45,286 nucleotides of DNA from Cyanobacteria bacterium UBA5018 (GTDB lineage Bacteria > Cyanobacteriota > Cyanobacteriia > PCC-6307 > Cyanobiaceae): contig DGYA01000003.1 in NCBI GenBank assembly GCA_002396505.1, positions 2,539-47,824 of the forward strand, given 5' to 3'. Of the stretch, positions 16,657-24,459 are shown piece by piece. The position numbers and the translations under genes are program-made. The notes beneath the pieces are model-generated. The model made no database searches and was not told the DNA's origin. It saw only the letters and a list, made by a program, of their open reading frames with translations. Every line of letters starts with the position of its first letter. Within the stretch, counting starts at the first letter, position 1.

Positions 16657-17646
16657 TTAAGAGCTAAGGGTGGACTCTGGCGAGACGCAATCCAGAAACC
16701 GGCCCATGGCACGGTACTTAGCGTAGCGCTGTTCGAGCAGCTGCTCTTCCGAGAGGCTCCGCAGGCCAGTGAGCTCCTCCAGCAGAGCCGTTTTGAGCGT
16801 TTCGGCGGCCTGCAGGGGGGCGGCATGGTTGCCGCCGGAGGGCTCGGCCAGCACCCGATCCACGATGCCCAGCTTGAGCAGGTCGGCACCGGTGATTTTC
16901 AGCGCATCGGCGGCCACGGGGGCCTTGGCGGCATCCCGCCACAGGATCGAGGCGCAGGCCTCTGGGCTGGCGACTGTGTAGACGCTGTGCTCGAACATCA
17001 AGAGTCTGTCGGCCACGCCGATGCCCAGGGCGCCGCCAGAGCCGCCCTCACCAATCACCGTGGCCAGGATTGGCACCCGCAGCCTGAACATCTCGCGCAA
17101 ATTCACGGCAATCGCTTCCCCCTGCCCCTGCTCCTCGGCCAGTACACCGGCGTAGGCCCCGGGGGTGTCGATGAAGCTGAGGATCGGCAGCCGAAACTTG
17201 TCGGCATGCTCCATCAGGCGCAGGGCCTTGCGGTAGCCCCCCGGGGAGGCCATGCCGAAGTTGCGAGCCACGTTTTCCCTGGTATCGCGACCCTTTTGGT
17301 GGCCCAGCAGCACCACCCCCTGCTCGCCAATGCGGCCGATGCCGCCCACCAGGGCCTGGTCGTCGGAGCCGCGCCGATCACCATGCAATTCGATGAATTC
17401 ATCGGTGATTACCTGGATGTAGTCCAGAGTGCTGGGGCGCTGGGGATGGCGGGCCACCTGGATCTTCTGGGCCGGGCTCAGCGCATCGAAAATTTCCTGG
17501 CGGCGGCGGGTGGCCAGAGTTTCCAGCTGCAGCAACTGCTGACTGACATCAACTTCTGAATCCCGCGCCAACTGCCGGATTTGCTCAATCTGCTCCTCCA
17601 GCTCCACCAGGGGCTTCTCGAAGTCCAGTAGGGCGCGGCGGGCCAT
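16657..17646 (-). CDS. accA: acetyl-CoA carboxylase carboxyltransferase subunit alpha
   Basis: A 329-residue protein, full length for the family. It begins 'RRALLDFEKPLVELEEQIEQ', typical of AccA, and contains 'IQVITDEFIELHGDRRGSDD', 'GMASPGGYRKALRLM', 'FIDTPGAYAG' and 'IGEGGSGGALGI'. With AccD it transfers carboxyl from biotin-carrier protein to acetyl-CoA, giving malonyl-CoA, the first step of fatty-acid synthesis. It is downstream of ado and aar, which draw acyl-ACP off to hydrocarbons; 216 bases containing an 18-bp minisatellite separate it from aar. SDR and folE follow closely. Confidence 0.97.
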   Translation of the reverse strand: MARRALLDFEKPLVELEEQIEQIRQLARDSEVDVSQQLLQLETLATRRRQEIFDALSPAQKIQVARHPQRPSTLDYIQVITDEFIELHGDRRGSDDQALVGGIGRIGEQGVVLLGHQKGRDTRENVARNFGMASPGGYRKALRLMEHADKFRLPILSFIDTPGAYAGVLAEEQGQGEAIAVNLREMFRLRVPILATVIGEGGSGGALGIGVADRLLMFEHSVYTVASPEACASILWRDAAKAPVAADALKITGADLLKLGIVDRVLAEPSGGNHAAPLQAAETLKTALLEELTGLRSLSEEQLLEQRYAKYRAMGRFLDCVSPESTLSS

Positions 17647-17724
17647 GGTGACGGGGATGGGGAGGAGGGGGCAGCAGGGAGAAGGGAGCGGGGCGCCGGC
17701 TGGGGCGATCCAGTGGGTTCAGCT

Positions 17725-17868
17725 GAATCGTTTCCTTTATCTGGGCAGTTTCATTTAGCCGGACCGTTTTATTTGGCTGGACCGTTTTATTTGGCTTGGC
17801 CGTTTTATTTGGCTTGGCCGTTTTATTTGGCTTGGCCGTTTTATTCAGTTTTGCCGTTTCGCTCAGCT
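17725..17868. repeat. 18-bp tandem repeat, 8 units, between aar and accA
   Basis: Eight 18-base units: GAATCGTTTCCTTTATCT, GGGCAGTTTCATTTAGCC, GGACCGTTTTATTTGGCT twice, TGGCCGTTTTATTTGGCT twice, TGGCCGTTTTATTCAGTT and TTGCCGTTTCGCTCAGCT. The central four are nearly identical and the ends diverge. The last unit overlaps the aar stop codon. On the minus (transcribed) strand the array lies in the leader of accA. Confidence 0.93.
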
Positions 17869-18975
17869 TGGCAGGGCCGGCTGGTTGGCGGCAAGCGAGG
17901 CTTGCAGGCCAACCTGCTGCAAACTAATGGGCTGCAAACCGAGGGCCTGCAAGCTAATGGGCTGCAAACCGAGGGCCTGGAAGCCGTGGCGAAGTGAGGC
18001 CTCGCCAATTAAATCCATATTTTCTATGGTTATATTGTTGCGGCCCCAGCTGAAGTTGGTATGAATCTCTTCAAAGTCTAGAAGCATTGCCTCTGCAAAG
18101 CAGGCAAACATCTGGCGTTGGGGTTTTTCCATCTCGGCCACTTCCATCATCTGCCAGCCTATATCTTGGTGAAATTCCACAATGCCGCCTTTCAATACAT
18201 GCACTGTTTCGCCCGAGGCCTTGCTATCAAGATTTTTTGGATAGCCGCCATCGATCATCAGGCAGGGTGAGCGGAGGTTTTTGGTATCGATGCTCAGGGT
18301 TTCCGGCAAGCTGGCTACCCACACCACCACGTCTGCCTCAGGTAAAGCCTCTTCCAGCGAGAGGATGCGTCCGGTTCCCAATTCCGCCTGGAGATCGATC
18401 AGCGGCTGGGGCTGACGGGCCACCAGCAGCAGTTCCTCTACTCCAGTGCGTTGATGAAGCCAGCGACAGACGGCGCTGCCGATGTCTCCCGTGGCGCCCA
18501 CCACGGCCACCTTGGCCCGCTGCAGATCTATGCCCAGGGCGGGGGCATTGACCTCCACCTGGCGACAGATCACCCAGGCGGTATGGGTGTTACCGGTGGT
18601 GAACCGCTGCCAGTCGAGGGTGGTGGCCCGCACCTGTTGCTCCTTGAGCAGCTTGAAATCTTCGAAGATGATCGATGTGAAGCCACCCAGGGCGGTGATC
18701 GTGATGCCCTGCTTCTGGGCCAGTTCCATGGCGCTCAGCACTTTGCGCTTGGCCGTCTTGAAACGCCGCAGCATTTCTGGCACAAAAACAGAGTCGATGT
18801 AGGCGCCTTCGATGGTTTTGCCCGTGGGACTGGTGACCTGAATACGCTCCACCAATTGGGGAGGAGCGCTGCACCACATCTCAAAATCTCCTTCGGCATA
18901 CTCCGGAAATCCCAGGGCCAGGGCCTTGCTGCGAGCCTGGTCGAGGCTGGTGGAATGACCGATCAGGCCGAACAT
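17863..18975 (-). CDS. aar: long-chain acyl-ACP reductase (alkane pathway)
   Basis: A 370-residue protein starting MFGLIGHSTSLDQARS, diagnostic of cyanobacterial acyl-ACP reductase. The NADPH-binding GATGDIGSAV is at residues 160-169, and the cysteine for thioester attack is C292 in MFACFAEAML. It reduces acyl-ACP to fatty aldehyde, the substrate of the neighbouring aldehyde oxygenase. The family is about 340 residues; here about 30 extra residues follow 'LIGEASLRHGF', made of ALGLQ/PISLQ pentapeptides encoded by a 15-bp repeat (17902-17991). ado ends 39 bases upstream, so the two are one transcription unit. Confidence 0.96.
   Translation of the reverse strand: MFGLIGHSTSLDQARSKALALGFPEYAEGDFEMWCSAPPQLVERIQVTSPTGKTIEGAYIDSVFVPEMLRRFKTAKRKVLSAMELAQKQGITITALGGFTSIIFEDFKLLKEQQVRATTLDWQRFTTGNTHTAWVICRQVEVNAPALGIDLQRAKVAVVGATGDIGSAVCRWLHQRTGVEELLLVARQPQPLIDLQAELGTGRILSLEEALPEADVVVWVASLPETLSIDTKNLRSPCLMIDGGYPKNLDSKASGETVHVLKGGIVEFHQDIGWQMMEVAEMEKPQRQMFACFAEAMLLDFEEIHTNFSWGRNNITIENMDLIGEASLRHGFQALGLQPISLQALGLQPISLQQVGLQASLAANQPALPS
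17902..17991. repeat. 15-bp tandem repeat, 6 units, at aar 3' end
   Basis: Plus-strand units: TTGCAGGCCAACCTG, CTGCAAACTAATGGG, CTGCAAACCGAGGGC, CTGCAAGCTAATGGG, CTGCAAACCGAGGGC, CTGGAAGCCGTGGCG. Units 2-3 and 4-5 form a nearly exact 30-bp duplication. On the coding strand each unit is one pentapeptide ending LQ (ALGLQ, PISLQ, QVGLQ). Confidence 0.95.
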
Positions 18976-19014
18976 GCGCTGGGGGTCGGGTGTCGCGCAC
19001 GCTACATCCGACGA

Positions 19015-19740
19015 TCAGCCCACCAGGGCGGCGGCAGCCATGCGGGCGATTTCGCGAGAGCTGAAGCCGATTTCGATCAGGGACTCCTGGTAGGAGCTGA
19101 GAAAATCTGCCATCAGGTCTTCCTTGTCCATCGCCAGCTTGGCCGCGTCGCCGGCCACTTGATCCAGCATCCTGCGCACCAGAGGCAGGTTTTCGCGATT
19201 GGCTTGTTCAAACTCCTCGCGGATCGTGCCTAGATTTGCCTTCAGCCACTCCTGGCCATAGTTGAGATGGGTATATTCATCCTTTACTACTCCCTCGGTG
19301 ATCTTTCTGGCGAAGGGATCGGCAACCGGGATGTAAATGTGGTAGGCGGAGATGGCGAAGGCCTCGATCAGGATCGCCTGGATCAGCAGGCAGGTCACCA
19401 CCTTGCCTTCTGCTAGGGCCTTCTGGAAGTTGCCGTGGAGGGGAGAAAAGAATCGCTTGGCGAAATCCATGTCAGCGCTGACGCCCAGGTTGTTGGCGCA
19501 GGCGGTGAAGCCCTTCATGTGCTTGAGCTCCATCCTGGCCAGGCGGCTCAGCTCCTCGGCCTGGTCTGGGATCAGCTTGCCGATGGAGATGTAGTTGTCA
19601 TGGGCCTCTTGCTCGCCTTCGATGACGATGGCGTTGATGCGGCTGTAGGCGTCTTTATAGGTTTCGCAGCCGAAGTCAGGCAGGTTCCCGCAGGCCTGGC
19701 CTTGGGTGCTCGCTTCAGCCGGGGAGGCAAGGGTCGCCAT
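19015..19740 (-). CDS. ado: aldehyde deformylating oxygenase
   Basis: A 241-residue ferritin-like di-iron protein that converts fatty aldehyde to alkane plus formate. By comparison with Prochlorococcus MIT9313 ADO, the iron ligands are E43, E71, H74, E126, E155 and H158, all present ('EGEQEAHDNY', 'ELKHMKGF', 'LIEAFAISAYHIY', 'KDEYTHLNYG'). Length is normal. It is directly upstream of aar and 33 bases downstream of the creatininase-like gene. The pair makes the C15-C17 hydrocarbons of cyanobacterial membranes. Confidence 0.98.
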   Translation of the reverse strand: MATLASPAEASTQGQACGNLPDFGCETYKDAYSRINAIVIEGEQEAHDNYISIGKLIPDQAEELSRLARMELKHMKGFTACANNLGVSADMDFAKRFFSPLHGNFQKALAEGKVVTCLLIQAILIEAFAISAYHIYIPVADPFARKITEGVVKDEYTHLNYGQEWLKANLGTIREEFEQANRENLPLVRRMLDQVAGDAAKLAMDKEDLMADFLSSYQESLIEIGFSSREIARMAAAALVG

Positions 19741-19773
19741 GATTACCGCAGTGTGCTTCGAATTCGTCCAACT

Positions 19774-20589
19774 CTAGCCACCGCCTTCTGTTTGGGAGCC
19801 AATCGCCGCTCCAGGGGCGGGCCAGGGGGAGTTGAGCAGGCTCGAGAAGCGCCGCTGCCAGCCCGCCACCAGGCGTTTTTCCAGTTCCGCCCCCAGGGCG
19901 GCGCTGGCAGCGCCGGCATCGCCGATCACGCCGCTGCGGCTGATATCGCCGGTGAGCCAGGCACAGGGGGCCTGGCCCTCCAAGCTCCAGCCGGCGGGGA
20001 TGGGCGGGCCTTGCAGGCCATCGGCAGGGCGCTCTGGCCCCACCAGCTCGGGTGCCAGGTGCAGCATCAGGCTGGTTTCCGCCTGGCCGGCATGGAGCCC
20101 TTGGCTGCGTTCCGGTTCGGGAATCAGCTCCCAGACCTGCTCCGGACCACTCCACAAAAAGCAGGGCAACACCGCCAAGCTCGGCCGGGCCAGGCGCAGT
20201 TGGCGGCTGGCCACCTGCAGCAGGCCGATCTGGCCGCCGTGGCCGTTGAACAACACCAGACGCTTGAAACCGGCTTCGGCCAGATTCAGTCCCACGGCTA
20301 CCACCATCTGGATGATCAAGTCGGCCGGCAGGCTGAGGCTGCCGGCAAAGCCGCTGTGCTCCGGAGAGAAGCCAATCGGCTGGAGTGGCAATCTGGCCAC
20401 CGCCAGCTGCTCCGACAGGCCGGCTAAGGCCCCATCCAATACCCGCTCGGCAAACAGCCCATCGGTGCCCAGGGGCAGGTGTGGTCCGTGTTGCTCCACC
20501 GCCCCGAAGGGCCAGATCACGGTGCTGCCTTCTCGTTGGGCCAGCTCCCTCACCGCTGGGGCCCGGAGCAGATCTAGTCGCCTTTGCAT
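19774..20589 (-). CDS. creatininase family amidohydrolase
   Basis: A 271-residue protein with the creatininase-fold metal motifs: 'GAVEQHGPHLPLGTD' near residue 28, 'LFNGHGGQIGLLQ' near 114 and 'HAGQAETSLMLHL' near 165. These bind two metal ions in creatinine amidohydrolase and in the related formamide hydrolase of riboflavin/F420 synthesis. The true substrate is not known; cyanobacteria rarely use creatinine, so a formamide or lactam of nucleotide origin is possible. It is first in the minus-strand run leading to ado and aar, and divergent from the S1-like gene with 69 bases between. Confidence 0.9.
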   Translation of the reverse strand: MQRRLDLLRAPAVRELAQREGSTVIWPFGAVEQHGPHLPLGTDGLFAERVLDGALAGLSEQLAVARLPLQPIGFSPEHSGFAGSLSLPADLIIQMVVAVGLNLAEAGFKRLVLFNGHGGQIGLLQVASRQLRLARPSLAVLPCFLWSGPEQVWELIPEPERSQGLHAGQAETSLMLHLAPELVGPERPADGLQGPPIPAGWSLEGQAPCAWLTGDISRSGVIGDAGAASAALGAELEKRLVAGWQRRFSSLLNSPWPAPGAAIGSQTEGGG

Positions 20590-20658
20590 GGCCCCGGGGC
20601 CAATGTCGGCCTGATCACGTCCTTACAGTGTGAAACCCCATACAGCACTCCAGGCTCG

Positions 20659-21984
20659 ATGGCCGGCACCGGCAACTCCCAGCCCTCCTCTTCGGCTCGC
20701 CCGGTGTCCCCCGGTGCGCCGCGACCAAAACCGGCTGCGCCCCTGCGCAAGCCGCCCCAGGTAATGATGATCAAGAAGGATGAGTCAGATGCCGGCGGCG
20801 CAGCTCCCTCCGGCTCAGCCACCGCCGGCTCAGCAGCAGCCCCTTTAGCAGTGGCACCCGTAGCAGCGGTCAAGACAGCAATCGCCCAGACAGGGGTGGC
20901 AGCCCCCGTTCGCCCAGCGGCTCGCAACGATGCCGAGTTGTTTGAGTTGGAGAGCATGGAGGGCATCACCATGGCCGACCTGCTCGGCCCCGATGCCAGC
21001 CGCCGCAGGCCAGCGGCCTCTGGCGGCGCCAAGTCCACCGCTGGCATGGCGGCCCCAGCCGGGGCGGCCCCGGCCCGCTCCGCCCCGCGCACCGTCGATG
21101 AATTCGACTTTGACGAGGAGGCTTTCCTCGCCGCCCTCGATGAAAACGATGGTGTTGGCACCACCGGCGAGGTGGTTAAGGGGGTGGTGATCGGCCTGGA
21201 GAGCGACGGGGTCTACGTGGATATCGGCGGCAAGGCGCCGGGCTTCATGCCCAAAAAAGAATGTGGTCTTGGCGTGATCACCAACCTCAAGGAGCGCTTC
21301 CCCAAGGGACTTGAGTTGGAGGTGCTGGTCACCCGCGAGCAGAACGCCGATGGCATGGTGACCATCAGCGTTCGCGCCCTGGCCCTGCGCCAGAGCTGGG
21401 AGAAGCTGAAGGCGATGGAAAAAGAAGCCAAGGTGGTGCAGGTGAAGGTGACCGGCTTCAATCGCGGCGGCATCACCTGTGATCTGGAGGGATTGCGCGG
21501 CTTCATTCCCCGCTCTCAACTCCTGGACGGAGAAAACCACGAGGCCCTGGTGGGCAAGACCCTCGGCGTCACCTTCTTGGAGGTGAATTCAGAGACCCGC
21601 AAGCTGGTGCTCTCTGAGAAAAAAGCCTCCACCGCCGCCAAGTTCGCCAATTTGGAGGTGGGCCAGCTGGTGGAGGGGGTGGTGGTATCGGTGAAGCCCT
21701 ATGGATTCTTCGTGGATCTTGGCGGTGTCAGTGGCCTGTTGCACCAGAGCAGTATTACCGCGGGCCAGTTGCGAGACCTGCGGGAGGTGTTCAACCAGGG
21801 CGATCGCCTCAAGGCCCTGATTACGGAATTGGATCCAGGTCGCGGTCGCATTGCTCTCAATACAGCACTGCTGGAGGGCCCCCCGGGCGAGTTGTTGATC
21901 GATAAGGAGAAGGTGATGGCAGAAGCTGTCGATCGGGCCAACCGCGCCCGCTCGGTGCTGCGTCAGCAGGAGCAAACCATCTGA
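20659..21984 (+). CDS. ribosomal protein S1-like protein with three S1 domains
   Basis: A 441-residue protein. The first ~165 residues are rich in A, P, S and G and look disordered, with a conserved-looking acidic 'VDEFDFDEEAFLAAL'. Three S1 RNA-binding domains follow: about 169-242 (VVKGVVIGLESDGVYVDIGG), 258-325 (VVQVKVTGFNRGGITCDLEG) and 335-405 (LVEGVVVSVKPYGFFVDLGG). Cyanobacteria carry a main S1 and a second S1-like protein (Rps1B type); this one probably is the second, because of its long N-terminus. It may help translation initiation. Its stop overlaps the ATG of tab2 (TGATG). The frame is open to 20584, but ATG 20659 avoids overlap with the divergent gene. Confidence 0.9.
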   Translation: MAGTGNSQPSSSARPVSPGAPRPKPAAPLRKPPQVMMIKKDESDAGGAAPSGSATAGSAAAPLAVAPVAAVKTAIAQTGVAAPVRPAARNDAELFELESMEGITMADLLGPDASRRRPAASGGAKSTAGMAAPAGAAPARSAPRTVDEFDFDEEAFLAALDENDGVGTTGEVVKGVVIGLESDGVYVDIGGKAPGFMPKKECGLGVITNLKERFPKGLELEVLVTREQNADGMVTISVRALALRQSWEKLKAMEKEAKVVQVKVTGFNRGGITCDLEGLRGFIPRSQLLDGENHEALVGKTLGVTFLEVNSETRKLVLSEKKASTAAKFANLEVGQLVEGVVVSVKPYGFFVDLGGVSGLLHQSSITAGQLRDLREVFNQGDRLKALITELDPGRGRIALNTALLEGPPGELLIDKEKVMAEAVDRANRARSVLRQQEQTI

Positions 21985-22883
21985 TGACCAGCGCCTTGGC
22001 GAATCCGGCAGCAGGCCAGCAAACCGTTGACTGGGAGCTTGATTACTACTCTCGACCAATCCTCGACGCCGACGGCAAGAAGCGCTGGGAACTGCTGATC
22101 TGCTCCACTCCCATCCCCGGTCGGGATCTGGAGCCTTTCCGCCTGGCTGTTAGCTGCCCGTCTACCAGTGTTAATTCGATCTGGCTGCGGCAGGCTCTGC
22201 AAACGGCCATGGCCGAGGCCCAGCAGCGGGGTCTAGCGCCGCCACGGCGACTGCGCTGCTGGCGGGCATCGATGCGCACGATGGTGCAAAGGGCCGCCGA
22301 GGGGTTGGGTCTGGAACTGTTGCCCAGCCGGCGCTGCTATGCCCTGGTGGAGTGGCTCCAGCAGCGGCAGCAGCAGGTTTATCCAGCAGAAGATGGGTAT
22401 CTTGTCGGCCCTCTGGCTCCCCCGGCCGCACCGATTCGCCCGGTGCCGCTGCCCCTGCCGGAGGCCGCCCGCGGCGATCGCTGGGCCTGGGCCAGCCTGC
22501 CCGCTGGCGCCCTGGCCGCGGCGGCGGAATGGGAGGTGGGCTTCTCTGGCCTGGTGCCCCTCCCAGACGATTTCGATCCCGAGGCTCCGGTGCCGGGCAT
22601 TCGCCTGTTCAGTGCCAGTCGCGCCCTGGCCATCGCCGGCTGGTTGGCGGGCCTGGAGCCGGTGCGATTGGAGATGGATGGCCAGCAACTGGTGCTGGAG
22701 GCTGGCCTGGAGGATCGCTGGCTGCTCTCCAACTTGGCGGCCGATGCGGCAGCTGCCGCCAGCGAAGCTTTTGCCCTGGCTCGTCAAGGGGCCGGCGGGC
22801 TGCAGTTCATTGCCGTGCAGGCCGACGAGCGGGATCAGCGGTTTGAGGGGTTTTGGATGCTGCGCGATTTGCCGGATGCCTGA
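21984..22883 (+). CDS. Tab2/Atab2 family RNA-binding protein
   Basis: A 299-residue protein beginning with the family signature 'WELDYYSRPILDADGKKRWELLIC'. Further segments are 'SVNSIWLRQAL', 'RCWRASMRTMVQRAAEGLGL', 'RCYALVEWLQQR' and a C-terminal 'LQFIAVQADERDQRFEGFWML'. Tab2 of Chlamydomonas and ATAB2 of Arabidopsis bind the psaB leader and promote translation of photosystem mRNAs; cyanobacterial homologues are thought to act in photosystem biogenesis. Start and stop both overlap neighbours by the TGATG arrangement: its ATG uses the last base of the S1-like stop, and its stop overlaps the pgeF ATG. The coupling to an S1-type RNA-binding protein fits a translation role. Confidence 0.92.
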   Translation: MTSALANPAAGQQTVDWELDYYSRPILDADGKKRWELLICSTPIPGRDLEPFRLAVSCPSTSVNSIWLRQALQTAMAEAQQRGLAPPRRLRCWRASMRTMVQRAAEGLGLELLPSRRCYALVEWLQQRQQQVYPAEDGYLVGPLAPPAAPIRPVPLPLPEAARGDRWAWASLPAGALAAAAEWEVGFSGLVPLPDDFDPEAPVPGIRLFSASRALAIAGWLAGLEPVRLEMDGQQLVLEAGLEDRWLLSNLAADAAAAASEAFALARQGAGGLQFIAVQADERDQRFEGFWMLRDLPDA

Positions 22884-23710
22884 TGGCCGAGGCCCTCGAC
22901 CCTCCCTTTGATCGGCCTGACGCCAGCTTCAATTGCTTACCAGGCTGGACTTGGCTCGGTTGTTATGGAGGCCACTACCTCCAGGCAGATCTGCTGGCTG
23001 GCTTCGAGCACGGTTTTTTTACGCGCCAGTGGCATGGTCGCGGGCCCGATCAATTGGCTGGCTATGTCAGCGCCGGGGTGAGTGTGCACCAGCCCCGTCA
23101 GATTCACAGTGCCCTGGTGTTGCCCGCCAGCGCTGCCGCCGGTGAGCCCTGGCCGCAAGCCGATGGCCTATTCAGTGACGCTGGGGGCCAGAGTTTGTGG
23201 GTCTGCGGAGCGGACTGCACCCCAGTGCTGTTGGCCGATCCCAGGCGCGGGGCCGTGGCAGCTTGTCATGCGGGTTGGCGTGGGGTGGCTGGACGAATCT
23301 TGATCGCGGCTATCGAACAATTGGAAGCGATGGGCAGCTGCCGCTCCGATCTGCTTGTAGCCCTGGGGCCGGCGGTGAGCGGCAGTAATTATCAGGTGCA
23401 GCGGCAAGTGAGTATACAGATGGCACTGGGGCTTGGGCTGGCTCAGCAATACCCAGGGCCAGTTAGCCCAGAGCGTGCCCTGGAGGCGCTGCGCAGCTGT
23501 GGTGCGCTGCGGGATGATGATGCCCAGACCGGTCACGATCGCCTCGATATTCGCGCTGCCGCCCAATACCAATTAGAACTGTATGGCATACCGGCCGGCC
23601 AGATTGCCCTGTGTCCCTTGTGCACGCTGGCGGAGCCCTTGTTGTTTCATTCCTGGCGGCGTGATCAGGTGAAGGCCGTGCAATGGAGCGGTATTGTCAG
23701 TCAGGCCTGA
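22883..23710 (+). CDS. pgeF: peptidoglycan editing factor / multicopper polyphenol oxidase family
   Basis: A 275-residue protein of the YfiH/laccase-domain family. Metal-binding residues are in 'SVHQPRQIHSALV', 'VCGADCTPVLLADP' and 'AACHAGWRGVAGRIL'. In E. coli PgeF removes wrongly built muropeptide precursors (L-Ser in place of L-Ala); other members act on purine nucleosides or oxidise phenols, so activity is not certain. ATG 22883 overlaps the tab2 stop. The frame is open to 22853 but that would only lengthen the overlap. Confidence 0.9.
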   Translation: MAEALDPPFDRPDASFNCLPGWTWLGCYGGHYLQADLLAGFEHGFFTRQWHGRGPDQLAGYVSAGVSVHQPRQIHSALVLPASAAAGEPWPQADGLFSDAGGQSLWVCGADCTPVLLADPRRGAVAACHAGWRGVAGRILIAAIEQLEAMGSCRSDLLVALGPAVSGSNYQVQRQVSIQMALGLGLAQQYPGPVSPERALEALRSCGALRDDDAQTGHDRLDIRAAAQYQLELYGIPAGQIALCPLCTLAEPLLFHSWRRDQVKAVQWSGIVSQA

Positions 23711-23916
23711 ACGCATCTAGGCCCTCATCTGTTTCGCCTCTGGCGGTGCCCTGAGCTAGTACGCCCAGGGGCCTGCTATGGCGATCAAGCCCTATTCCCG
23801 ATCCGCTCTAGCCGCTGCTGGGCCTGCTGGGGCTGCTGATCATTGTCAACCCCCACCAGGTTCCGCTGGGCGTTGCAGCTGGCGTGCCTAGGAGCCGGCT
23901 GGGGCGTGCATCGATA

Positions 23917-23945
23917 TTGCAAAAGGTTCCACGGGGATGCATAAT
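23917..23945 (+). promoter_or_regulatory. probable sigma70-type promoter of the cyAbrB gene
   Basis: TTGCAA (-35, four of six matches to TTGACA) is separated by exactly 17 bases from CATAAT (-10, five of six matches to TATAAT). The start codon follows 23 bases after the -10 box, giving a short leader. The inference is from consensus only. Confidence 0.6.
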
Positions 23946-23968
23946 GCAGAAGTTGCATAACCCACTCA

Positions 23969-24340
23969 ATGCTTACGGGACCCGACCTGCTCGCCAAAGT
24001 CAAAGAGCTTGGCGATGTCAGCAAATCTGAGCTGGTGCGATCCTGTGGTTACCTGTCCATTAAGAAGGACGGATCCGAGCGCCTGAACTTCACTGCCTTC
24101 TACGAAGCCCTGCTCAATGCCAAGGGCGTCGATTTTGGCGGCGGCCCCAAAACTGGCAAGGGAGGCCGCAAACTCAGCTTCTTCACCAAGGTGCAATTCA
24201 ATGGCAACCTGATGGTGGGCAGGGCCTACACCGCCATGCTTGATCTCAAGCCCGGCGACGAGTTTGAAATCAAGCTCGGCCGCAAGCAAATCCGCCTGGT
24301 GCCCCTCGGTGCTGAAGGTGTTGAAGAAGACGAGGAGTGA
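23969..24340 (+). CDS. cyAbrB family transcriptional regulator
   Basis: A 123-residue protein with the pattern of cyanobacterial AbrB-like regulators: an N-terminal 'LTGPDLLAKVKELGDVSKSELVRSCGY' and a C-terminal AbrB-like DNA-binding part, 'VQFNGNLMVGRAYTAMLDLKPGDEFEIKLGRK'. The tail is acidic (EEDEE). cyAbrB proteins bind DNA broadly and control carbon/nitrogen balance genes in cyanobacteria (Sll0359/Sll0822 type); which of the two groups this belongs to was not settled. It has its own candidate promoter and stands alone, convergent with the flavoprotein gene downstream. Confidence 0.93.
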   Translation: MLTGPDLLAKVKELGDVSKSELVRSCGYLSIKKDGSERLNFTAFYEALLNAKGVDFGGGPKTGKGGRKLSFFTKVQFNGNLMVGRAYTAMLDLKPGDEFEIKLGRKQIRLVPLGAEGVEEDEE

Positions 24341-24361
24341 TCTGCTGATCAGCAGGTGCAG

Positions 24362-24395
24362 CCCCTAGCAGGCTTTCTCCCCTAGCAGGCTTCTT
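24362..24395. repeat. 17-bp direct duplication
   Basis: CCCCTAGCAGGCTTTCT at 24362-24378 is followed by CCCCTAGCAGGCTTCTT at 24379-24395, in the short space between two convergent genes. A perfect palindrome CTGCTGATCAGCAG lies just before it, without a T-run. Confidence 0.75.
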
Positions 24396-24459
24396 TGCCA
24401 AGAGACCAGGCGTTTAGACTTGTACCAGCCTTCTCGCCTGCTCTCAGCCTTCTAGCCAG

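Noticed and set aside
17713..17997. Plus-strand frame of 94 residues with LAGPFY/LAWPFY repeats
   Set aside because: It is only the translation of two minisatellites (18 bp and 15 bp) and is antisense to the aar 3' end.
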